A stretch of 9,006 nucleotides of DNA. Source: Nitrospira sp. SG-bin1. GTDB taxonomy: Bacteria; Nitrospirota; Nitrospiria; Nitrospirales; Nitrospiraceae. Made by a program: the position numbers and the translations under genes. This document shows positions 5,762 to 9,006 of this stretch, one piece after another. The first letter of the stretch is position 1; every line of letters begins with the position of its first letter. The notes below the pieces were generated by a model that ran no database searches, had not been told where the DNA came from, and was given only the letters and a program-made list of their open reading frames with translations. The DNA lies in contig LVWS01000040.1 of NCBI GenBank assembly GCA_002083365.1, positions 1-9,006 of the forward strand, written 5' to 3'.

Positions 5762-5905
5762 GCTGCTTCACGTAAACCCCGGTCGCCTAAATCGCGATCG
5801 ACTGGAACTCGGCTTTAGATAGTGGATCAGCAGCCGCCCGCAGTCTCCTAGAGGATTCCCGAGCTGTACGGCCGGAAAATCATTGTTTGACTGTGGGAGA
5901 AAGCG

Positions 5906-6790
5906 ATGCCCGTGCAGATCAATCCTATATTTCAGTTATTGCGGCAAGTTGCCTCACGTATTGCAGTTGTCCACCGGAAACGAGAGTGTGAGCGTGATGG
6001 GTCCTTGTGTGAAAACGATGTGTTCGAACATGACTCTGCTTGTAAGAGCATACTTCTTCCGATCTTGTTCCTTGGTTCCATGCTGTTCCCTCAGCCATCT
6101 GGAGGAACTGCGGCCGAAAGCGTAGGGCTTCCCCCCGAACGATCGGGCCACATTCTTGTTCAGGATGCCTCCACTGATTCGCATCAGCACTCTGGGGAAG
6201 TAACGAATCAGCACAACGTCGGTGGACGCCCCTATTCCTTATTCATGCATCACACTGCCGGCTATTTTGTATTCGTCATCGGCATCCTGATGGCCATGGG
6301 CCGAGCGACACATTCCCGACAATCTTTTCTGCAATACGCCATCGGCATGACGTGGACGCTGTTCGGTCTGTTCATCTTCGTTCGAGCGGACCCTGACGGT
6401 TGGCCGATGGGATCGAGTTTCTGGGAAAGTTGGACCATGCCGACCTCTGTCGAATGGCTGCAACATAAATTGTTGTCGCTCATTCCCCTATTGCTGGCGC
6501 TGCACGCTTTTCGTGGTCGGCACATGATGGGGCAGAACAATGCGGCATCTTATGTTGCGGGTGGATTGGCCATCATCGGCGCAGTCGGGCTGCTCAGTCA
6601 TCAACATCTCGACCATCCAGGTTTGGATGTCGTAAACGTGCAGCATCGTTTTTTTGCGGGCACTTGTCTGTTGATCGCCCTGAGTCTTTTTAAGGAGGCG
6701 AGGGGTCGATGGGTTGGAACCAACAAACGGCTCATTTTCCCCACGCTGCTCATCCTTCTTTCTCTACAGCTCGTCTGGTACACCGAATGA
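5906..6790 (+). CDS. Histidine-rich polytopic membrane protein, unknown function
   Basis: I do not recognise a named family. The ATG at 5906 follows GGGAG (5895-5899) at good spacing and gives 294 residues. A hydrophobic stretch at 48-64 (SILLPILFLGSMLFPQP) resembles a signal or anchor. A His-containing linker follows (HQHSGE, NQHN). The core has about five helices, near 117-131, 145-160, 188-201, 214-230 and 249-262, and a last one at 275-292. Histidines cluster at or near membrane edges: H115/H116, H187, H200, H206, H232, H234, H237 and H247. DPDGWPMGSSFWESW lies in a loop. Such His placement suggests haem or copper binding, as in CopD or cytochrome b561 folds, but that is inference. A GTG start at codon 39, right before the hydrophobic stretch, is an alternative. 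It stands alone between two gaps of about 190-210 bases. Confidence 0.72.
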   Translation: MPVQINPIFQLLRQVASRIAVVHRKRECERDGSLCENDVFEHDSACKSILLPILFLGSMLFPQPSGGTAAESVGLPPERSGHILVQDASTDSHQHSGEVTNQHNVGGRPYSLFMHHTAGYFVFVIGILMAMGRATHSRQSFLQYAIGMTWTLFGLFIFVRADPDGWPMGSSFWESWTMPTSVEWLQHKLLSLIPLLLALHAFRGRHMMGQNNAASYVAGGLAIIGAVGLLSHQHLDHPGLDVVNVQHRFFAGTCLLIALSLFKEARGRWVGTNKRLIFPTLLILLSLQLVWYTE

Positions 6791-6954
6791 GAAGATTGAA
6801 AATGGAAATGTTCAGAGCCCGGTGGACGACCGATTGGCCATTAAAGTTCCGTGAGCATCACGAGACAGTGCTGACAATTCTCCCCCCGTGATGTCGATTC
6901 CAGCATGGCTTGAACGACTAACCGACAGAACGCTGTTCTAGGGTAACGGGGAAA

Positions 6955-6987
6955 GATCATGGACCTATGATCACAAGCCATCACAAG
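6955..6987. repeat. Inverted repeat and 8-bp direct repeat before SRPBCC gene
   Basis: GATCAT (6955-6960) and ATGATC (6967-6972) form an inverted repeat with a 6-base spacer. Partly overlapping it, ATCACAAG occurs at 6970-6977 and again at 6980-6987, a 10-base period equal to one DNA turn. The second copy runs into the AAGGAGA ribosome site. This could be an operator or an RNA element controlling the SRPBCC gene, or chance. Confidence 0.4.
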
Positions 6988-6997
6988 GAGAACAATC

Positions 6998-7450
6998 ATG
7001 TCGGCACATACCATCCAACTTCACCGCGTGCTTCGGGCCACACCGGAGAGGATTTACCGCGCTTTCCTTGATGCGGACGCGATGGCCAAATGGCTTCCAC
7101 CGAACGGATTTACCGGCAAGGTCCATCAGTTGGACGCCAAAGTCGGCGGCACATACAAAATGTCGTTTACCAATTTCACCACCGGCACAAGTCACTCGTT
7201 CGGCGGCGAGTATCTCGAGCTGGTGCCGCACGAGCGCATCCGTTATACGGACAAGTTCGACGATCCCAATTTGCCGGGCGTGATGCACACGACCATCGCC
7301 TTGAACAAGCTGTCCTGCGGGACCGAACTGAACATCACGCAGGAAGGCGTACCAGCACTTATTCCGGCAGAAGCATGCCACCTGGGATGGCAGGAATCGC
7401 TCACCTTGCTGGCGAAACTTGTGGAGGTTGAAGTTCCTGATCAGCAGTGA
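6998..7450 (+). CDS. SRPBCC / AHSA1-like domain protein
   Basis: The ATG at 6998 follows AAGGAGA at 6985-6991. The 150-residue protein is a clear AHSA1-type SRPBCC: IQLHRVLRATPERIYRAFLDADAMAKWLPPNGFTGKV (6-42), then DAKVGGTYKMSFTNFTTGTSHSFGGEYLELVPHERIRYTDKFDDP with the family's GG-Y-MSF and EYLE-VP-ERI motifs. It ends with the strand GTELNITQEGVPALIP and the C-terminal helix CHLGWQESLTLLAKLVE. It differs from the other SRPBCC protein in sequence, so it is not a recent duplicate. Close relatives bind unknown ligands; this branch is often annotated as an ATPase activator of Hsp90 homologue 1-like protein, which describes the fold and is not evidence of Hsp90 binding. It probably has its own promoter after the 207-base gap. 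Confidence 0.92.
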   Translation: MSAHTIQLHRVLRATPERIYRAFLDADAMAKWLPPNGFTGKVHQLDAKVGGTYKMSFTNFTTGTSHSFGGEYLELVPHERIRYTDKFDDPNLPGVMHTTIALNKLSCGTELNITQEGVPALIPAEACHLGWQESLTLLAKLVEVEVPDQQ

Positions 7451-7535
7451 ACGTCCGGCTGATTGGCGGGATGCACACGGAGATCGGACTACGAGCATTA
7501 CCTGCCGCGCATAGAAACTGAAGGTTACATGTACC

Positions 7536-8528
7536 ATGATCAACAAACTGTGTGGAGCCCACATCAGTTGGATTGCCGTGATGATTACACTGGCCCTAGC
7601 CGCCGGCGTCGCTGGATGGGTGAACCGAGACGACGTCGCAGTGTTACTCGCACCTTCCAAGAAGGCAACCAGCGTACGAAGTCTTGCAGCCCTCCACGCC
7701 GACGACCTTTTCTGGCACACCTTCCACAGCGGCGCATACGACGAGATCCCACGTGTATTGGAGGTCTTGACAGCGGCGTACTTGCAAACGCCGACCGATG
7801 CCGTGACGGCTGCCCATATCGCCTGGCTTCATAACTGGCGCGTAGCCGAACGCGCACGGTTATCGACCATCCCGGCCACGATCACCGACCATACGGTTCT
7901 GGCACGGCGATACTTCGAGGAGGCCGTCAATCTCGATCCGTCGGACCCTCGAACACAAGGATTCCTCGCCGGCCATACGGTGACCGAAGGAACCCTGCAC
8001 AAAGACGAACGTCTCCTCCGGCGTGGGTACTTTATGCTGCTCGATGCCATCGAGGCATGGCCCGAGTTTAACCTGTTCACCGCCGGCTACGTGATGAGCC
8101 GCTTGCCGGCTGACTCGCCACATTTCAAAGAAGGACTCGAATGGCAATGGCGCAACCTTGATGTCTGCGTGCAGGAGCGTGTTGATCGTACCAAGCCGGA
8201 CTACGCGAAATACATGCCGCTCGAAACTACAGAAGGCACAAAGCGGGTCTGCTGGAACTCCCGGATCGCGCCTCACAATCTCGAAGGTTTCTTCTTGAAC
8301 ATGGGGGACATGCTGGTCAAGTCGGGTGACTGGCAGACAGCCCAAAAGATCTATGCCAATGCGAAGCATTCACGGGATTATGCGACCTGGAAGTTCGCGG
8401 GCGTGTTGGAATCGCGCATCGAACAGGCCCAGGAGAATGTCGCGGTGTTTAACGGAGCACTAGGAACACCGGTTCGACCGATGATGATCAATTCGACCTT
8501 TGCCTGTACCGGGTGTCATCAGCAGTAG
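7536..8528 (+). CDS. Exported helical-repeat (TPR-like) protein with C-terminal CxxCH haem c motif
   Basis: This 330-residue protein has a hydrophobic N terminus (SWIAVMITLALAAGVAGWV, 11-29) that should act as an uncleaved anchor or signal, so the rest is likely periplasmic. TPR-like helices are visible at about 71-100, 122-136 (ARRYFEEAVNLDPSDPR), 159-190 and 251-290 (NMGDMLVKSGDWQTAQKIYANAK). The very end is FACTGCHQQ: C324, C327 and H328 form a CxxCH haem c site two residues before the C terminus. A haem there would need an axial ligand from elsewhere in the protein or a partner. Free cysteines C211 and C239 are also present. No cytochrome c domain surrounds the motif. Ribosome site GAAGG (7520-7524) is somewhat far from the ATG, and the gap from the SRPBCC gene is 85 bases. 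Function unknown; electron transfer or a redox scaffold is inference. Confidence 0.75.
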   Translation: MINKLCGAHISWIAVMITLALAAGVAGWVNRDDVAVLLAPSKKATSVRSLAALHADDLFWHTFHSGAYDEIPRVLEVLTAAYLQTPTDAVTAAHIAWLHNWRVAERARLSTIPATITDHTVLARRYFEEAVNLDPSDPRTQGFLAGHTVTEGTLHKDERLLRRGYFMLLDAIEAWPEFNLFTAGYVMSRLPADSPHFKEGLEWQWRNLDVCVQERVDRTKPDYAKYMPLETTEGTKRVCWNSRIAPHNLEGFFLNMGDMLVKSGDWQTAQKIYANAKHSRDYATWKFAGVLESRIEQAQENVAVFNGALGTPVRPMMINSTFACTGCHQQ

Positions 8529-8606
8529 TCCTTTACAGCTCTCAGTGGTTCCCACATCCGGATAGCCCTTCGCCTGCTGACCTGCTCCTATAGACTGTCG
8601 ACGCGC

Positions 8607-8635
8607 ATGAGAACCTGGGGGATGTCCCAGTTCAT
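8607..8635. other. Imperfect hairpin in gap before small protein
   Basis: GAACCTGGG (8611-8619) pairs with CCCAGTTC (8626-8633) apart from one bulged C, around a 6-base loop. Pairing continues weakly outwards (ATG with CAT). No T run follows, so it is not a normal intrinsic terminator. It lies about 80 bases after the haem-motif gene, in a 187-base gap that otherwise shows no gene. Confidence 0.38.
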
Positions 8636-8715
8636 ACGGGTTCCTCGCTACTCTACGGTAGGGCCTCATGATGGATGATGGAGTGCCAACAACCATGAGC
8701 AAGCGGAGGTGACTT

Positions 8716-8985
8716 ATGGCCATGCCCATTCTGAGCGATCGCATCCGAACGACGCTGGAACAATTGGGTACTGAATGCCCACTGGAGGAGGTCGTGGATC
8801 TCTGTCCTGAAGTCACCTGGAATCAGGTATTCCTGGCCATCGATCACTTGAGCCGTACAGGACAGGTTCGTGTGAGATTGGATACCAACAGAACCTACTG
8901 GGTCCAGACCCATCACCGTGAGACGGCGGACTGTTTACCTCACGCTGAAGTTCCTACATTCAATCATAAGTTGAGCACTTCCTAG
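8716..8985 (+). CDS. Small helix-turn-helix-like protein, hypothetical
   Basis: The ATG at 8716 follows CGGAGG (8704-8709) at 6 bases. The 89-residue protein reads ILSDRIRTTLEQLGTECPLEEVVDLCPEVTWNQVFLAIDHLSRTGQVRVRLDTNRTYWVQ. This is a helix, turn, helix plus a two-strand wing (VRVRLD, TYWVQ), a winged-helix pattern of about 65 residues, followed by a loose tail. Cysteines C21, C30 and C73 are present. I associate proteins of this shape with Nitrospira genomes, where they occur in several copies, but I cannot verify a match. It could be a small DNA-binding regulator. Nothing in the window identifies its target. It sits alone after a 187-base gap, with a GC hairpin following its stop. Confidence 0.75.
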   Translation: MAMPILSDRIRTTLEQLGTECPLEEVVDLCPEVTWNQVFLAIDHLSRTGQVRVRLDTNRTYWVQTHHRETADCLPHAEVPTFNHKLSTS

Positions 8986-8987
8986 AC

Positions 8988-9005
8988 CCGCCGTAAGAGA
9001 GGCGG
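8988..9005 (+). terminator. Possible terminator hairpin at window edge
   Basis: CCGCC (8988-8992) pairs with GGCGG (9001-9005) across the 8-base loop GTAAGAGA. It starts 3 bases after the stop codon of the small helix-turn-helix gene. The stem is short but all G-C. The window ends here, so a following T run, needed for an intrinsic terminator, cannot be seen. Confidence 0.4.
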
Positions 9006-9006
9006 C

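Noticed and set aside
5883..6125. Cys-rich 80-codon frame overlapping the start of the histidine-rich membrane protein
   Set aside because: It starts at TTG with no clear ribosome site, and its cysteines follow no known motif. The overlapping frame has a good ribosome site and continues into membrane helices.
6850..6862. CGTGA-GCA-TCACG mini hairpin in the gap after the histidine-rich protein
   Set aside because: The 5-bp stem with a 3-base loop has no T run after it, so terminator function is not supported.
6971..7720. Long 249-codon open frame on the minus strand
   Set aside because: It lies wholly opposite the well-supported SRPBCC gene and the start of the repeat protein, with no recognisable domain; it is a shadow of codon bias.
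7860..8369. Minus-strand open frame of 169 codons
   Set aside because: It is antisense to the repeat protein, whose signal segment and CxxCH support the + strand.
1..9006. Mobile elements, CRISPR arrays, tRNA or rRNA genes
   Set aside because: No transposase or integrase sequence, no regularly spaced repeats and no RNA-gene signatures were seen on either strand.

Overview
The window looks like chromosomal DNA of a GC-moderate Gram-negative bacterium. The best guess is a Nitrospira-type member of the Nitrospirota. This rests on two small proteins that I recognise only as resembling lineage-typical families (the zinc-ribbon protein at 158-340 and the small helix-turn-helix-like protein at 8716-8985) and on an outer-membrane efflux lipoprotein tail at the left edge. 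No database search was possible, so the taxonomy is inference. Every supported gene lies on the + strand, and most have a clear Shine-Dalgarno sequence (GGAG, AAGGAGA, AAAAGGAGG).

Left part (1-2619): the C-terminal tail of a NodT/OprM-type outer-membrane factor and a small zinc ribbon are followed by a tightly packed run that is probably one operon. It encodes a stand-alone flavodiiron-like metallo-beta-lactamase-fold protein, a RidA-family protein lacking the catalytic arginine, a GNAT acetyltransferase broken across three reading frames, and a DUF2214 membrane protein. Junctions between these genes are overlapping or about 13 bases.

Middle part (2774-5716): a series of small single-domain genes, each with its own ribosome binding site: DoxX-like membrane protein, DGPF/YCII protein, the remnant of an SRPBCC protein with most of its middle deleted, VOC protein, DUF1428 protein, SRPBCC/AHSA1 protein and a second VOC protein. 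This resembles the gene sets seen beside ECF sigma factors, where DGPF proteins are the hallmark partner of group ECF42. No sigma factor is visible here.

Right part (5906-8985): a histidine-rich polytopic membrane protein of unknown function, a further SRPBCC/AHSA1 protein, an exported or anchored helical-repeat protein ending in a single CxxCH haem c motif, and a small helix-turn-helix-like protein, with a possible terminator hairpin at the window edge. There are no tRNAs, rRNAs, CRISPR arrays, transposases or integrases. The recurring theme is small ligand-binding or detoxification folds (VOC, SRPBCC, YCII, RidA, DoxX), several of them decaying. The most interesting signals are the broken and shrunken genes, the arginine-less RidA, the histidine-rich membrane protein and the CxxCH-tailed repeat protein.
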